A stretch of 64,000 nt of DNA from Bradyrhizobium sp. PSBB068 (GCA_016839165.1 CP069300.1:5580001-5644000); one strand, 5' to 3'; counted from the first letter of the stretch, positions 8,178 to 17,578 are shown. The notes: generated by a model not told the origin, from the letters alone. Program-made: numbers and translations.

Positions 8178-9167
8178 ATGCGTTGGTCTCCCTTGCTGTT
8201 CTCCGCTCTGGTGTCGCTCAGCCTCTCGGCTGCACAGGCGGCTGGACTGCGGGCTTTCAACGTGCCCGCGAGCAGTGACGGGCCCGCGATCCGAGGGGTG
8301 ATCTGGCATCCCTGCGCGGAAGCTCCGCACGAGATCGATGCCCGTGGCGGCCGAACGTTCTTCGGCGTGAACGACTGCCCGATCATTGGAAACAAGCTGC
8401 CGCTGATCGTGATCTCGCATGGACGACGCGGATGGCTCGGCGGTCATCACGACACTGCCGCTGCGCTGGCGGATGCCGGCTTCATGGTTCTGACATTCAA
8501 TCATCCGACCGACACCGAACGCGATACCAGCGGCACCGACAGTCTTGCCGTGACGGTCGAACGGCCCGCCGACATCAAGCGCGCAATTGACTACGCACTT
8601 CAAGGATGGCCTGATGCTGCTCGCATCGACGCCGGACGCATCGGTCTCTACGGTTTCTCGTGGGGCGGCTATACTGCCCTCGCGGCGATTGGTGGTGAGC
8701 CCGATCTCCGCAAGGACCTGCCGAACTGCCAGACGTCGAGCTTGCGGGCCTGCAAGGAACTCGAAAGCGGAGAGAAGCCGCGCGGACCGATCATCCATGA
8801 TCCGCGGATCAAGGCTGCCATCATCGTCGATCCCTTTCCCGTGCTGTTCTTTGCGCCCGAGGATCTGAAAGCCGTGGCGATTCCGGTTCAATTGTGGAGC
8901 TCGGACCCCGCGCAGAACGGCGACGGTCTCTCCGGATGCTGTGCTGCCGCCATCAACGAGCGGCTTCCGTCCAAACCGGACTTTCACCTGGTGAAAGATG
9001 CGAAGCACTTCTCTTTCCTCGCGACTTGCACGGCGGAGGAGACAGCGAAGATGGCTGCCATTTGTACCGACGCGCCGGGCTTCGATCGCGTCGCCTTCCA
9101 TCGGCGCTTTCACGCCGCGGCCATCGCGTTCTTCAGGACGCACCTTGCCGAGACCGGGACGCGATAG
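8178..9167 (+). CDS. Secreted dienelactone-hydrolase-like alpha/beta hydrolase
   Basis: A 329-residue protein with a signal peptide (LLFSALVSLSLSAAQA, cleavage near residue 21) and an alpha/beta hydrolase fold. The nucleophile elbow is GFSWGGYTAL near residue 160, preceded by LPLIVISHGRRGWLGG, the oxyanion strand with HG. A late HFSFLATC segment supplies the likely catalytic histidine. The nearest described group is the platelet-activating-factor acetylhydrolase or dienelactone hydrolase type, acting on small esters in the periplasm. It is the last gene of the NIPSNAP-thioesterase operon and converges with the FAD oxidoreductase gene. Confidence 0.83.
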   Translation: MRWSPLLFSALVSLSLSAAQAAGLRAFNVPASSDGPAIRGVIWHPCAEAPHEIDARGGRTFFGVNDCPIIGNKLPLIVISHGRRGWLGGHHDTAAALADAGFMVLTFNHPTDTERDTSGTDSLAVTVERPADIKRAIDYALQGWPDAARIDAGRIGLYGFSWGGYTALAAIGGEPDLRKDLPNCQTSSLRACKELESGEKPRGPIIHDPRIKAAIIVDPFPVLFFAPEDLKAVAIPVQLWSSDPAQNGDGLSGCCAAAINERLPSKPDFHLVKDAKHFSFLATCTAEETAKMAAICTDAPGFDRVAFHRRFHAAAIAFFRTHLAETGTR

Positions 9168-9169
9168 CG

Positions 9170-10462
9170 TTACACCCCGAGCTTGTCCCGCACCCGCCCG
9201 GTCAGCACCGCGGCGGTGACGCCGACCCGCCAGAACGCGTGCATCGGCATCGGCTTGATGCCGGTCACGGGCATGTCGATCTCGGCCTTGGCACCGCCGA
9301 TCAGGCGGCGGGCGAGCTGCGCGCCCATCGCGGTCGAGAGCGCGACACCGCGGCCGTTGCAGCCGAGCGAGATCAGCAAATTCTCCGCGGGCTCATGGAC
9401 ATGCGGGTAGTGGTCGGCGGTGATGGCAAGACGGCTGTTCCAGCCATGGGTCCAGCTCGTGCCCTTGAGCTGCGGCCACAGCCGCTCGGCGTAGCGGATC
9501 AGATAGGCGACGTCGGTCGGCTTGCTGATCCAGCGCATCGGGCCACGGCCGCCCATCAACAGGCGGTTGTGCTGGTCGATGCGGTAGTAGACGGTGATAT
9601 GGCCGCTCTCGTAGAGCACCGGACGCGTCGGCATGATTGAACGCGCGACCTCGTCGGGCAGCGGCGCGGTCGCCGCGATCGACGAGAACACCGGCACGAT
9701 GGTGCGGCGAAGAGCGGGCCAGAGATCGTCGGTAAAGCCGTTGGTCGCGAGCAGCACCTTGTCGGCATGCACGATGGCGCGCGGAGTTTCGATCCGCCAG
9801 CGGCTGCCGTCACGGCGGAGCCGCAGCGCCGGCGTCTCGCCATGGACGGCAACGCCGGTCCCGATCGCGGCGCGCGCCAGGCCGCGGGCGTAGCTCAGCG
9901 GATGCAGGTCACCGCCGCGCGCATCGAGCAACGCGCAGAGGTAACGGTCGCTGCCGGTCATCGCGCGCAGTTCGGCGGCGTTGAGCAGCTTCACCGGCAT
10001 GCCGCGCTGGATGCACTGTTTGGCCGTTGTCTCAATCGCTGCGGCACTGGCCTCGTTGTAGGCCGCGCGCAGCGTACCATTCTGCCGCGCCTCGCAGGGG
10101 ATCTGGTAGCGGCGGATCAGATCATGGGTGAAGTTGGTGGTGCCGTAGGAGAATTCGACCATGCGGCGGCCGAGATCGGCGCCGAAATCCTGCTCGATCT
10201 GATCGGGGTCGTGCTTCAAACCGGGATTGGTCTGCCCGCCATTGTTGCCGGACGCGCCCCAGCCCGGCTCCTGCGCCTCCAACACGGTCGCGAGCACGCC
10301 CTGCTCGGCGAGGTACAGCGCGGTCGACAGGCCGGTGAAGCCGCCGCCGATGATCGCAACCGGCACGGTCTTGTCCGACGTCAGCGGCGGCGTTGGCGTC
10401 GCCTCGACGGCGGTGTCGGCATAAAGGCTTGGTGGCAGCGGCAGACGAGCCGATGTGGTCAT
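9170..10462 (-). CDS. FAD-dependent oxidoreductase, PuuB/glycine-oxidase (DAO) family
   Basis: A 430-residue flavoenzyme of the D-amino acid oxidase superfamily. The dinucleotide-binding fold is VAIIGGGFTGLSTALYLAEQ near residue 35, followed by WGASGNNGGQTNPGLKHD, a form typical of gamma-glutamylputrescine oxidase-like proteins. It should oxidise the secondary or terminal amine of an amino acid or polyamine conjugate. The ATG at 10462 is chosen since the upstream 130 bases are a dispersed repeat. It is transcribed in the same direction as the amino-acid ABC transporter behind it and next to an HTH-cupin regulator gene of the PuuR type, which together suggest amine or amino-acid catabolism. 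Confidence 0.85.
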   Translation of the reverse strand: MTTSARLPLPPSLYADTAVEATPTPPLTSDKTVPVAIIGGGFTGLSTALYLAEQGVLATVLEAQEPGWGASGNNGGQTNPGLKHDPDQIEQDFGADLGRRMVEFSYGTTNFTHDLIRRYQIPCEARQNGTLRAAYNEASAAAIETTAKQCIQRGMPVKLLNAAELRAMTGSDRYLCALLDARGGDLHPLSYARGLARAAIGTGVAVHGETPALRLRRDGSRWRIETPRAIVHADKVLLATNGFTDDLWPALRRTIVPVFSSIAATAPLPDEVARSIMPTRPVLYESGHITVYYRIDQHNRLLMGGRGPMRWISKPTDVAYLIRYAERLWPQLKGTSWTHGWNSRLAITADHYPHVHEPAENLLISLGCNGRGVALSTAMGAQLARRLIGGAKAEIDMPVTGIKPMPMHAFWRVGVTAAVLTGRVRDKLGV

Positions 10463-10477
10463 GATTGGAGCTCGTGC

Positions 10478-10607
10478 TTCACCTCTCCCATCGGGAGAGG
10501 TCGGCGCGAAGCGCCGGGTGAGGGGTTCAGGTCCCACGAGAGAGCGTCACCCCTCACCCGGATCGCATCTAACGATGCGATCCGACCTCTCCCACAAGGG
10601 GAGAGGT
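10478..10607. repeat. Palindromic repeat CACCTCTCCC..GGGAGAGGT
   Basis: CACCTCTCCCATCGGGAGAG at the left and CTCTCCCACAAGGGGAGAGG at the right enclose GGTGAGGGGT and ACCCCTCACCC, plus GATGCGATC/GATCGCATC, so the whole can fold as nested hairpins. This is one of the common intergenic repeats of Bradyrhizobium-like genomes. It sits between the oxidoreductase and the ABC transporter ATPase genes, both read leftward, and could act as a terminator or mRNA-stabilising structure. Confidence 0.8.
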
Positions 10608-10653
10608 GGACCGTTGGCATGGCAACGTCTCTATTCAAGTCAACCATCAGCGA

Positions 10654-11385
10654 TCACAGCGGATGCAGCACGCGGCGCAGGAAATCCTGGGTGCGCGGGT
10701 GCTGCGGTTGGTTGAGGACGGATTTGGCGGCGCCCTGCTCGACGATGACGCCGCCGTCGATGAACAGCACGCGGTCGGCGACGTCGCGGGCAAAGCCCAT
10801 CTCGTGGGTGACGACCACCATGGTCATGCCGTCATCGGCGAGCTTGCGCATCACCGACAGGACGTCGCCGACCAACTCCGGATCGAGCGCCGAGGTCGGC
10901 TCGTCGAACAGGATCGCCTTCGGCTGCATCGCCAGCGCGCGGGCGATCGCGACGCGCTGCTGCTGGCCGCCGGAGAGCTTTGGCGGATGCACCTCGGCCT
11001 TGTCGGCGAGGCCGACCTGGGCGAGCAGCGCGCGGCCGCGGGCGATCGCCTGCTCGCGCGGCTCTTTCTTCACATAGAGCGGGCCCTCGATGACGTTCTC
11101 GAGCGCGGTGCGATGCGGAAACAGATTGAAGCGCTGGAACACCATCGAGACCTGGGTGCGGATCGCGACGATCGAGCGGTCATTGCTGTCGACACGCGCG
11201 CCCTCGACGCTGATCTCGCCGCGATCGTAGCTCTCGAGCCCGTTGATGCAGCGCAGGATGGTCGACTTGCCGGAGCCTGAGGGGCCGATGATGCAGACCA
11301 CCTCGCTCTTGGCGACCGAGGCGGTGATGCCCTTCAGCACCTCGACCTTGCCGAAGCTCTTGTGGACGTCGCGGAGCTCGATCAT
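10654..11385 (-). CDS. Amino-acid ABC transporter ATP-binding protein
   Basis: A 243-residue ATPase of the polar amino acid uptake family (GlnQ/HisP type) that powers import through the permease encoded next to it. All nucleotide-binding motifs are present: Walker [10 protein letters not shown] near residue 34, signature [15 protein letters not shown] near 138, Walker [14 protein letters not shown] near 158, and the switch histidine in [10 protein letters not shown]. Its ATG overlaps the permease stop by four bases (ATGA, 11382-11385), so permease and ATPase are coupled. The last gene of the transporter operon. Confidence 0.93.
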   Translation of the reverse strand: MIELRDVHKSFGKVEVLKGITASVAKSEVVCIIGPSGSGKSTILRCINGLESYDRGEISVEGARVDSNDRSIVAIRTQVSMVFQRFNLFPHRTALENVIEGPLYVKKEPREQAIARGRALLAQVGLADKAEVHPPKLSGGQQQRVAIARALAMQPKAILFDEPTSALDPELVGDVLSVMRKLADDGMTMVVVTHEMGFARDVADRVLFIDGGVIVEQGAAKSVLNQPQHPRTQDFLRRVLHPL

Positions 11386-12035
11386 TTGCGGTTCGCCTTG
11401 TTCTCGAAGTGCCGAACCAGCAGGATGAGCGGAATGCTCATGGTGAGGTACATCAGCGCCACCAGCGTGAACACGCTGGTGTTCTTGAAGGTCGAGGACG
11501 CGATCAGCTTGCCCTGCAGCGCCAGCTCGGCGACCGTGATGGTGGAGGCCTGCGATGAATCCTTCAGCATCATGATCATGACGTTACCGTAGGGCGGCAG
11601 GATGATCCTGACCGCCTGCGGCAGCACCACGCGGCGCATGGTGAGCCACCAGCCCATGCCGATGGTCTGCGCCGCCTCGATCTGCCCCTTGTCGATCGCC
11701 TCGATGCCGGCGCGGAAATTTTCCGCCTGATAGGCCGAATAGGCGATGCCGAGCCCGATGATCGCGGCCTGCAACGCCGACAGCGCGATGCCGAAATCGG
11801 GCATCACGAAATAGATGTAGAACAGCAACACGATGATCGGGATGCCGCGGATCAGATTGATGAGCGCGGCGCTGAGCCAAACGAGGATGCGGATGCCGGA
11901 CACCCGCATCAATGCCCACACCAGCCCGAGCACGGTCGACAGCGCGAGCGAGCCGATTGTGACGACGATGGTCAGCCAGACACCCTGCAACAGGATCGGC
12001 ACGAACTCGACGGCGTCGTGGAAGAATTTTTGCAT
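11382..12035 (-). CDS. Amino-acid ABC transporter permease
   Basis: A 217-residue inner-membrane permease of the HisM/GlnP family. Several hydrophobic segments are visible, and the cytoplasmic loop [21 protein letters not shown] (near residues 125-145, shown in part) is the EAA motif that contacts the ATPase. A single permease gene implies a homodimer in the membrane. It sits between the ATPase gene, which it overlaps, and the binding-protein gene, from which it is separated by about 300 bases of repeat sequence. The substrate is likely a polar amino acid or a related amine. Confidence 0.92.
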   Translation of the reverse strand: MQKFFHDAVEFVPILLQGVWLTIVVTIGSLALSTVLGLVWALMRVSGIRILVWLSAALINLIRGIPIIVLLFYIYFVMPDFGIALSALQAAIIGLGIAYSAYQAENFRAGIEAIDKGQIEAAQTIGMGWWLTMRRVVLPQAVRIILPPYGNVMIMMLKDSSQASTITVAELALQGKLIASSTFKNTSVFTLVALMYLTMSIPLILLVRHFENKANRK

Positions 12036-12104
12036 CGGCTAGCCGTATCCAATCCCGTCACATGCTCGAGTGCTTTTACCGTCACCCTGAGAGAGTGTGA
12101 ATGT

Positions 12105-12312
12105 ATTCAGCGTCGTCCTGGCGAAAGCCAGGACCCATTACCCCAACCGCTTGCTGCTGTGCGACGCTGGGGCCACGATCGCACTCTGCATCGAACTCGG
12201 TGGTTATGGGTCCTGGCTTACGCCAGGACGACGCCGTGGGGCCCACCGGCCGGGCCGTGCATCCTTCGAGACTCGGCGAAGACGCCGCTCCTCAGGATGA
12301 CGGGTCACCTGA
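12105..12312. repeat. Two dispersed palindromic repeats
   Basis: 12113-12235 holds GTCCTGGCGAAAGCCAGGAC at the left and GTCCTGGCTTACGCCAGGAC at the right, a diverged copy of the element split by the insertion sequence at 6067. It is followed at 12245-12305 by GGGCCGTGCATCCTTCGAGA and GCTCCTCAGGATGACGG, a copy of the family also found at 46607-46710. Together they fill the gap inside the ABC transporter operon, between binding protein and permease. Confidence 0.75.
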
Positions 12313-12334
12313 AATCCCGTCGAAGCACTGGCCC

Positions 12335-13102
12335 TCACGACCCGCTGGCCTTCTGGCCCCATTTCTCCAGGATCTTCGCGATCGTGCCGTTCGCCTTCAA
12401 CTTCGCCAGCGAGGCGTTGATCTTGCCGAGCAGTTCGGTGTCGCTCTTGCGGACGCCGATCGCGACGGTGCCCACGGTGACGGGCTTGTAGCCGTCGACC
12501 AGGCGGACGTCGGCGAAATTGCCCTGCTGCAGATTGTAGGCGAGGATCGGATAGTCGGCGAAGCCGGCCTTGAGGCGGCCGGCATTCACGTCGCGCAGGA
12601 TATCGGGAATGGTGTCGTAGACCTTGACCTCGCTGAACAGCCCGGTCTTCTTCAACGCATCGACGAACGCGGTGCCGACCTGGGCGCCGACCACCGTGCC
12701 CTTCAGATCCTCCTGCGAGGCGTAGGCCTTGGTGTCGGATTTCGGCACCACCAAGCCTTCACCATAGGTGTAGACCGGCTCGGAGAAGTCGATCACCTCC
12801 TTGCGCGCCGCGGTGGCGAACATCGCGGCGGCGATGATGTCGATCTTGTTTGCGGTCAGCGAGGGGATCAGTGCCGAGAACTGCATCGGCTCGATCTGCA
12901 CGGTAAAGCCGGCGTCCTTGCCGATCTCGGTGGCAAGATCGACCATGATGCCCTGGATCGAATTGGTCTTGGTGTCGAGGAAGGTGAAGGGGATGCCGGT
13001 CGGCGTCGAGCCGACCTTGAGCACCTGCTGCGCCCCTGACGGCGCGCTCACGGCAAGGGCAAGTGCCGCGACCGCGGCCTGGACGAAACGCTGAAAGGAC
13101 AT
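12335..13102 (-). CDS. Amino-acid ABC transporter substrate-binding protein
   Basis: A 255-residue periplasmic binding protein of the bacterial extracellular solute-binding family 3. It has a signal peptide (AVAALALAVSAPSGAQQ) and the family blocks VGSTPTGIPFTFLD, GIMVDLATEIGKDAG and RKEVIDFSEPVYTYGEGLVV. It would deliver a polar amino acid or related compound to the permease. The ATG at 13102 is preferred because GGGAGG lies about seven bases upstream; an upstream in-frame start at 13129 lacks one. First gene of the operon, divergent from the HTH-cupin regulator, so that regulator is its likely controller. Confidence 0.92.
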   Translation of the reverse strand: MSFQRFVQAAVAALALAVSAPSGAQQVLKVGSTPTGIPFTFLDTKTNSIQGIMVDLATEIGKDAGFTVQIEPMQFSALIPSLTANKIDIIAAAMFATAARKEVIDFSEPVYTYGEGLVVPKSDTKAYASQEDLKGTVVGAQVGTAFVDALKKTGLFSEVKVYDTIPDILRDVNAGRLKAGFADYPILAYNLQQGNFADVRLVDGYKPVTVGTVAIGVRKSDTELLGKINASLAKLKANGTIAKILEKWGQKASGS

Positions 13103-13199
13103 CGCACCACCTCCCGAGACTGACGCCAAAACCGGCCCCGGTGCCGCTGCGCCCGCTGTGTCAGCGCTTTTGGTTGCGGGCGACGCCGTTCCGGCCTAT

Positions 13200-13265
13200 T
13201 TTCACCAATATGAAATTGTGGTCACGAAACCGCCGCCAATGCAAGCGGTTTTCATGCACATGAAG
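13200..13265. promoter_or_regulatory. Two TTTCA-N6-TGAA operator-like palindromes
   Basis: TTTCA-CCAATA-TGAAA occupies 13200-13215 and TTTCA-TGCACA-TGAAG occupies 13250-13265; both have the same half-sites and spacing and lie exactly 50 bases apart. They sit in the 176 bases between the divergent binding-protein gene and the HTH-cupin regulator gene. The inference is that the regulator binds both, about five helical turns apart, repressing or activating the transporter and itself. Confidence 0.6.
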
Positions 13266-13278
13266 GAAGCGGACTGAC

Positions 13279-13980
13279 GTGAGCGGCGGCAAGAGAATGC
13301 GCAAAGGCGCGGCAATGAGGCCTGCAACGGCACGCCGCGCCGCCGGAAAGCCAGCCAAGAAAGCTGGGAAGAAACTCGAAAAGAAACTCGAAAAGAAGCC
13401 GGCCGAGCCCGCGATGGATCTCGCGGTCGGACGCCGGATCCGCGACCTGCGCCGGGTCAAGGCGATGTCGCTGGAGACGGTGGCCGCGCGCACCGAGCTG
13501 TCGATCGGCTTCATCAGCCAGATCGAGCGCGGCCTGTCGTCGCCCTCGCTGCGCGTGCTGGCGACGCTGGCCGACGTGCTCGGCGTCGGCATCGCTGCAC
13601 TGTTCGGCGCAACACCGAAGGATGGCAGCACCGGCGGCGTCGTGACCCGCGAGGTACAGCGCGCCGAGCTGAAACTGTGGCGCACCGGAATCTCAAAGCA
13701 GCTGCTGAGCCCTGCCGGCAGCGAGAGCCGGCTCAACCTGTTCCTGGTGCATCTCGATCCCGGCGGCAACACCGGCGACGAGTTCTACACCCATGACGGT
13801 GAAGAGGCCGGCCTCGTGCTATCAGGCGAGATGACGCTGACTGTCGACACCGAGACCTGGACGCTGAAGCAGGGTGACAGTTTTCGCTTTGCCAGCCGCC
13901 GCCCGCACCGGTTTTCCAATCCCGCCACTGATGCGAAGGCCGTGGTGCTGTGGGTGAATTGCGTGACGGCGGCTGGGTAA
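13279..13980 (+). CDS. HTH (XRE)-cupin transcriptional regulator
   Basis: A 233-residue regulator with three parts: a lysine-rich N-terminal tail (residues 1-45), an XRE helix-turn-helix (LAVGRRIRDLRRVKAMSLET through FISQIERGLSSPSLRVLATL, residues 50-110), and a C-terminal cupin barrel (DEFYTHDGEEAGLVLSGEMT to FRFASRRPHRFSNP). This architecture is that of PuuR-like repressors, which sense a small metabolite in the cupin. The GTG at 13279 has AAGGAAG about nine bases upstream. Divergence from the ABC binding-protein gene, with paired palindromes between them, makes that transporter its probable target. Confidence 0.88.
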   Translation: MSGGKRMRKGAAMRPATARRAAGKPAKKAGKKLEKKLEKKPAEPAMDLAVGRRIRDLRRVKAMSLETVAARTELSIGFISQIERGLSSPSLRVLATLADVLGVGIAALFGATPKDGSTGGVVTREVQRAELKLWRTGISKQLLSPAGSESRLNLFLVHLDPGGNTGDEFYTHDGEEAGLVLSGEMTLTVDTETWTLKQGDSFRFASRRPHRFSNPATDAKAVVLWVNCVTAAG

Positions 13981-14004
13981 GCCTGCGCTCCCTCACCGTC
14001 GTCC

Positions 14005-14148
14005 CGGCGAAGGCAATCCTGCGTCGTCCCGGCGAAGGCCGGGACCCATTACCACAGGGCTGTGTTGTTGAAGAAGGCTGCGGCCCCAGCTTCGCGCAAC
14101 AACTCACGTTGGTGGTTATGGTCCCGGCCTTCGCCGGGACGACGACGA
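14005..14148. repeat. Intact copy of the CCCGGCGAAGGCCGGGACC repeat
   Basis: Begins GTCGTCCCGGCGAAGGCAAT, with a doubled left end, then GTCCCGGCGAAGGCCGGGAC, and closes GTCCCGGCCTTCGCCGGGAC at 14124-14143. The centre contains CAGCTTCGCGCAACAACTC. It is the reference copy against which the split element around the insertion sequence was recognised. Confidence 0.82.
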
Positions 14149-14167
14149 TGGCGGGTTCGCGATTCGT

Positions 14168-14252
14168 AATTGCGAGGAGCGAAGCGACGACGCAATCCAT
14201 GGCTCCGCATGCGCGTAGGAATGGATTGCTTCGCTGCGCTCGCAATGACGAA
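14168..14252. repeat. Dispersed repeat TTGCGAGGAGCGAAGCGAC
   Basis: TTGCGAGGAGCGAAGCGACG at the left and GGATTGCTTCGCTGCGCTCG followed by CAATGACG at the right are near-complementary, with GCAATCCATGG and AGGAATGGATTGC as inner arms. It lies directly behind the stop of the molybdenum enzyme gene on the other strand and could end its transcript. Confidence 0.78.
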
Positions 14253-14257
14253 GAGCG

Positions 14258-16528
14258 TTAGCCGCTCAGCCCCATCACCACGTCCTCGATCTTGATCGGG
14301 AAATTGCGCACCCGGATGCCGGTGGCGTGGAAGACCGCGTTGGCGACGGCGCCGGCGCTACCGGTGATGCCGATCTCGCCGACACCCTTGATGCCGAGCG
14401 GATTGACGTGCGGATCGTGCTCGTCGACCGTGATGACCTCCATCGGCGGCACGTCGGCATTAACAGGCACATGATACTCGGCGAGGTTCGCATTCAGGAT
14501 GCGCCCCGAACGATGGTCCATCACGGCCTCCTCGTGCAGCGCGAATGAGAGGCCCCAGATCATGCCGCCGTAGAGCTGGCTCCGCACCATCAGCGGATTG
14601 ATGATGCGGCCTGCGGCGAAGGCGCCAACCATCCGCGTGGCGCGGATCTGGCCGAGCTCCGGATCGACCTTGACCTCGGCGAACACGGCGCCATGCGCGT
14701 GCATCGCATATTGCGATTGCGCCGTTGCGTCGGCCGCACCAGTGCCGCTGCCCTCAACCTCGGCGACGCCGGCGCGCGCCAGGATCTCGGCATAGCTTTC
14801 GCTGCGTGCGTCGTCGTCGCGGCGATGCAGGCGTCCACCGCGCGCCACCACGCCGGCATTGCCGGCGCCGAACAGCGGCGAGCGCTCATCCGAGGTCGCA
14901 AGCTCGGCGAGTTTTGCGATCACCGCAGCACCTGCGTTATGGATCGCTGCGCCGACAGTTGCGGTATGCCCCGAACCACCGGCAATGCCGGCGTCCGGCA
15001 GATCGGAGCTGCCGGAGCGGAACGTCAGCTGGTCGAAATCGAGACCGAGCGAGTCGGCCGAGATCTGCGCCAGCGCGGTCCAGGCGCCCTGCCCCATGTC
15101 GTGCGCACCGGTCTCCATCACGCCCTTGCCGTCGGCACGGATCACCGCGCGCGCATTGCCTTGGAACATGATGGCCGGGAACGTCGCGGTGCCGACTCCC
15201 CAGCCGACCAGGAAGCCGTTCTCGTCGCGCATCTGGCGCGGCTGCAGCGGACGTCCCGCCCAGCCGAAACGCTCGGCCGCCCTGGCGTAGCACTGGCGCA
15301 GCGCCTTGGAGGAGAACGGCTTGCCGGTGGTCGGCTCGACCTCGGCATAGTTCTTCAGCCGGAACTCCAGCGGATCGATGCCGCAGGCGAACGCCGCCTC
15401 GTCGATCGCGCTTTCCAGCACGATCGATCCGGTGGCCTCGCCCGGCGCGCGCATGAACAGCGGCGTGCCGGTGTCGACGCGGACCGCCTCATGCGCGGTG
15501 CGGATCGCCGGGCTGGCATAGAGCGTGTGCGAGGCGTCGGCCGCGGGCTCGTAGAAGTCGTCGAAGCTCGACGTCGTGACGCGCGCTTCATGGTTGATCG
15601 CGGTCAGCGCGCCGGCATCGTCGGTGCCGATCCGGATGCGCTGGCGGGTCGGCGGACGGTGGCCGACCGGGCCATACATCTGACTGCGTCGCAGCACCAG
15701 CTTGACCGGACGCCCAATCAGCTTCGCGGCCATGATGCCGAGCACCTGCGGGCCGGAGATCAGCCCCTTGGAGCCGAAGCCGCCGCCCAGGAACGGGCTG
15801 TTGATATGGATATTCGCCGGCGAAATGCCGAACAGCCCGGCGATGCGCATCTGCGCGAACCCCATGCCCTGGCTCGGCGTATCGATGAACAGCCGGTCGC
15901 CATCCCACACCGCGACGATCGCGTGCGGCTCCATCGCGTTGTGATACTGCGCCGGGGTCTCGTAGGTGGAGTCGGTCAGCTTCGAGGCGGCAGCCATTCC
16001 GGCATCGATATCGCCGTGGCGGACTTCGGCCGGATTGCCGATGCCGACCACCGGCGGCGCATAGGCCTCAGTGGCGTCGAGGCCGACGCGCGCGATCTCG
16101 ACCTGGTAACGCGGCGACAACAGCGCGGCGCCTTCGGTCGCTGCTTCCAGCGTCTCGGCGATCACGACCGCGATCGCCTGATTGGCGTAGCGCACCTCGT
16201 CGCTCTGCAACAGCTCCATCCGGAAGGCGAACGGATTGCCCTTGGCGTCGGGGTCTTCCGCAAGCTCCGGCTTGTGCGCCGGCGTCATCACGTCGAGCAC
16301 GCCGGGATGGCGCTTGGCAGCGGCGACGTCGAGCGATTTGACGCGGCCGCGCGCGATGCAGCTGCTCGCGATCACGGCATAGAGCATGCCGGGCGGATGA
16401 TTGTCGGCGGCATAGCGGGCCTTGCCGGTGACTTTGAGCACGCCGTCGGTGCGGGTCATCGGCTGGCCGATGTTCGAGCCATGGCGGATATGGGCGGGGT
16501 CGCGGGTCAGACTGATCTCAAGCGTCAT
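14258..16528 (-). CDS. paoC: Molybdopterin-binding subunit of aldehyde oxidoreductase (PaoC-like)
   Basis: A 756-residue large subunit of the xanthine oxidase family, binding the molybdenum cofactor and oxidising an aldehyde or N-heterocycle. Visible landmarks are GQPMTRTDGVLKVTGKARYA at the start, the cofactor-binding PFLGGGFGSKG near residue 240, RAPGEATGSIVLESAID near 365 and, near the end, the active-site glutamate in KGVGEIGITG. The set of three genes in the order 2Fe-2S, FAD, Mo matches Escherichia coli PaoABC, and the FAD subunit has PaoB-type cysteines. The real substrate is unknown; aromatic aldehydes are the known PaoABC substrates. A dedicated maturation gene (paoD) is not found next to it. 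Confidence 0.88.
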   Translation of the reverse strand: MTLEISLTRDPAHIRHGSNIGQPMTRTDGVLKVTGKARYAADNHPPGMLYAVIASSCIARGRVKSLDVAAAKRHPGVLDVMTPAHKPELAEDPDAKGNPFAFRMELLQSDEVRYANQAIAVVIAETLEAATEGAALLSPRYQVEIARVGLDATEAYAPPVVGIGNPAEVRHGDIDAGMAAASKLTDSTYETPAQYHNAMEPHAIVAVWDGDRLFIDTPSQGMGFAQMRIAGLFGISPANIHINSPFLGGGFGSKGLISGPQVLGIMAAKLIGRPVKLVLRRSQMYGPVGHRPPTRQRIRIGTDDAGALTAINHEARVTTSSFDDFYEPAADASHTLYASPAIRTAHEAVRVDTGTPLFMRAPGEATGSIVLESAIDEAAFACGIDPLEFRLKNYAEVEPTTGKPFSSKALRQCYARAAERFGWAGRPLQPRQMRDENGFLVGWGVGTATFPAIMFQGNARAVIRADGKGVMETGAHDMGQGAWTALAQISADSLGLDFDQLTFRSGSSDLPDAGIAGGSGHTATVGAAIHNAGAAVIAKLAELATSDERSPLFGAGNAGVVARGGRLHRRDDDARSESYAEILARAGVAEVEGSGTGAADATAQSQYAMHAHGAVFAEVKVDPELGQIRATRMVGAFAAGRIINPLMVRSQLYGGMIWGLSFALHEEAVMDHRSGRILNANLAEYHVPVNADVPPMEVITVDEHDPHVNPLGIKGVGEIGITGSAGAVANAVFHATGIRVRNFPIKIEDVVMGLSG

Positions 16529-16531
16529 GCG

Positions 16532-17578
16532 TCACGCTCCTGCAACGGACGAGAAGGGAGAGCCCGGCAGCGCCGGAATACGATCCGGCGTGCCTCTGGC
16601 AGCAAGGGTGAGCGCGCGCACGATGATGCGCTGCGCAAGCTCGATCTTGAAGGCGTTGTCGCCGGACGGCTTTGCACCGGCGAGTGCGGCCCGCGCCGCC
16701 TCGCGATAGCGGGCCGCATCGGGCGTGGCACCGGCCAGCACCTGCTCGGCCTCGCGCGCCCGCCACGGCTTTGCGGCGACGCCGCCGAGCGCAAGCCGGG
16801 CTTCGCGGATTTTCCCGTCCTCGATGCGCAAGGCAGCGACGGACGAGACCACCGCGAACGCATAGGACGTGCGCTCGCGGACCTTGATGTAGCGGGCATG
16901 GCCGGCGAAGTCTTTCGCCTCGCCAGGCAGCCGCAGCGCGACGATCAGATCGCCGCGCTCCAGCGCGGTCTCCCGCTCCGGCGTCTCGCCGGGCAAACGA
17001 TGCAGCGCATCGAGCGGCAGTTCACGGCGGCCGTCCTTGCCCTCGATCTCGACGACGGCATCGAGCGCGACCAGCGGCACGCAGAAGTCCGACGGATGGG
17101 TCGCGATGCAACCCTCGCTCCAGCCGAGCACCGCGTGCAGGCGGTTCTCACCTTTGAGCGCGTCGCAGCCGGCGCCCGGCCAGCGCCGGTTGCAGGCGCT
17201 GCCGGCGTCGTAGAAATAGGCACAGCGGGTCCGCTGCATCAGGTTGCCGCCGACGGTCGCGGCGTTGCGCAGCTGGGCCGATGCGCCCGACAGCAGCGCC
17301 TCGGCGACCGCGGGATAGTTGCGCGCGAAGTCAGCGTCATGCGCGAGATCGGCATTGCGCACCAGCGCGCCGATGCGGAGCGAACCGTCGGCGAGACGTT
17401 CGATACGATCGAGCCCCGGCAGCCGCGTGACGTCGACGAGAACGCTCGGCCGGCTGACGCCGCCCTTCATCAGGTCGAGCAGATTGGTGCCGGACGCCAG
17501 ATAGCTCGCGCCCTTTTCGGAAGCTGCCGCGATCGCATCCGCGACATTGGCCGGCCTGACATAATCGAAATTCATCAT
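16532..17578 (-). CDS. paoB: FAD-binding subunit of aldehyde oxidoreductase (PaoB-like)
   Basis: A 348-residue flavoprotein subunit that passes electrons from the molybdenum centre. It starts MMNFDYVRPANVADAI and has the FAD-loop AASEKGASYLASGTNLLDLM. Cysteines in RTRCAYFYDAGSACNRRW, PGAGCDALKGENRL and SEGCIATHPSD are placed as in PaoB, which holds an additional 4Fe-4S cluster; ordinary FAD subunits of this family lack them. The ATG at 17578 overlaps the stop of the 2Fe-2S gene (ATGA), so an upstream in-frame start is rejected. It ends four bases before the paoC start. Confidence 0.88.
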   Translation of the reverse strand: MMNFDYVRPANVADAIAAASEKGASYLASGTNLLDLMKGGVSRPSVLVDVTRLPGLDRIERLADGSLRIGALVRNADLAHDADFARNYPAVAEALLSGASAQLRNAATVGGNLMQRTRCAYFYDAGSACNRRWPGAGCDALKGENRLHAVLGWSEGCIATHPSDFCVPLVALDAVVEIEGKDGRRELPLDALHRLPGETPERETALERGDLIVALRLPGEAKDFAGHARYIKVRERTSYAFAVVSSVAALRIEDGKIREARLALGGVAAKPWRAREAEQVLAGATPDAARYREAARAALAGAKPSGDNAFKIELAQRIIVRALTLAARGTPDRIPALPGSPFSSVAGA

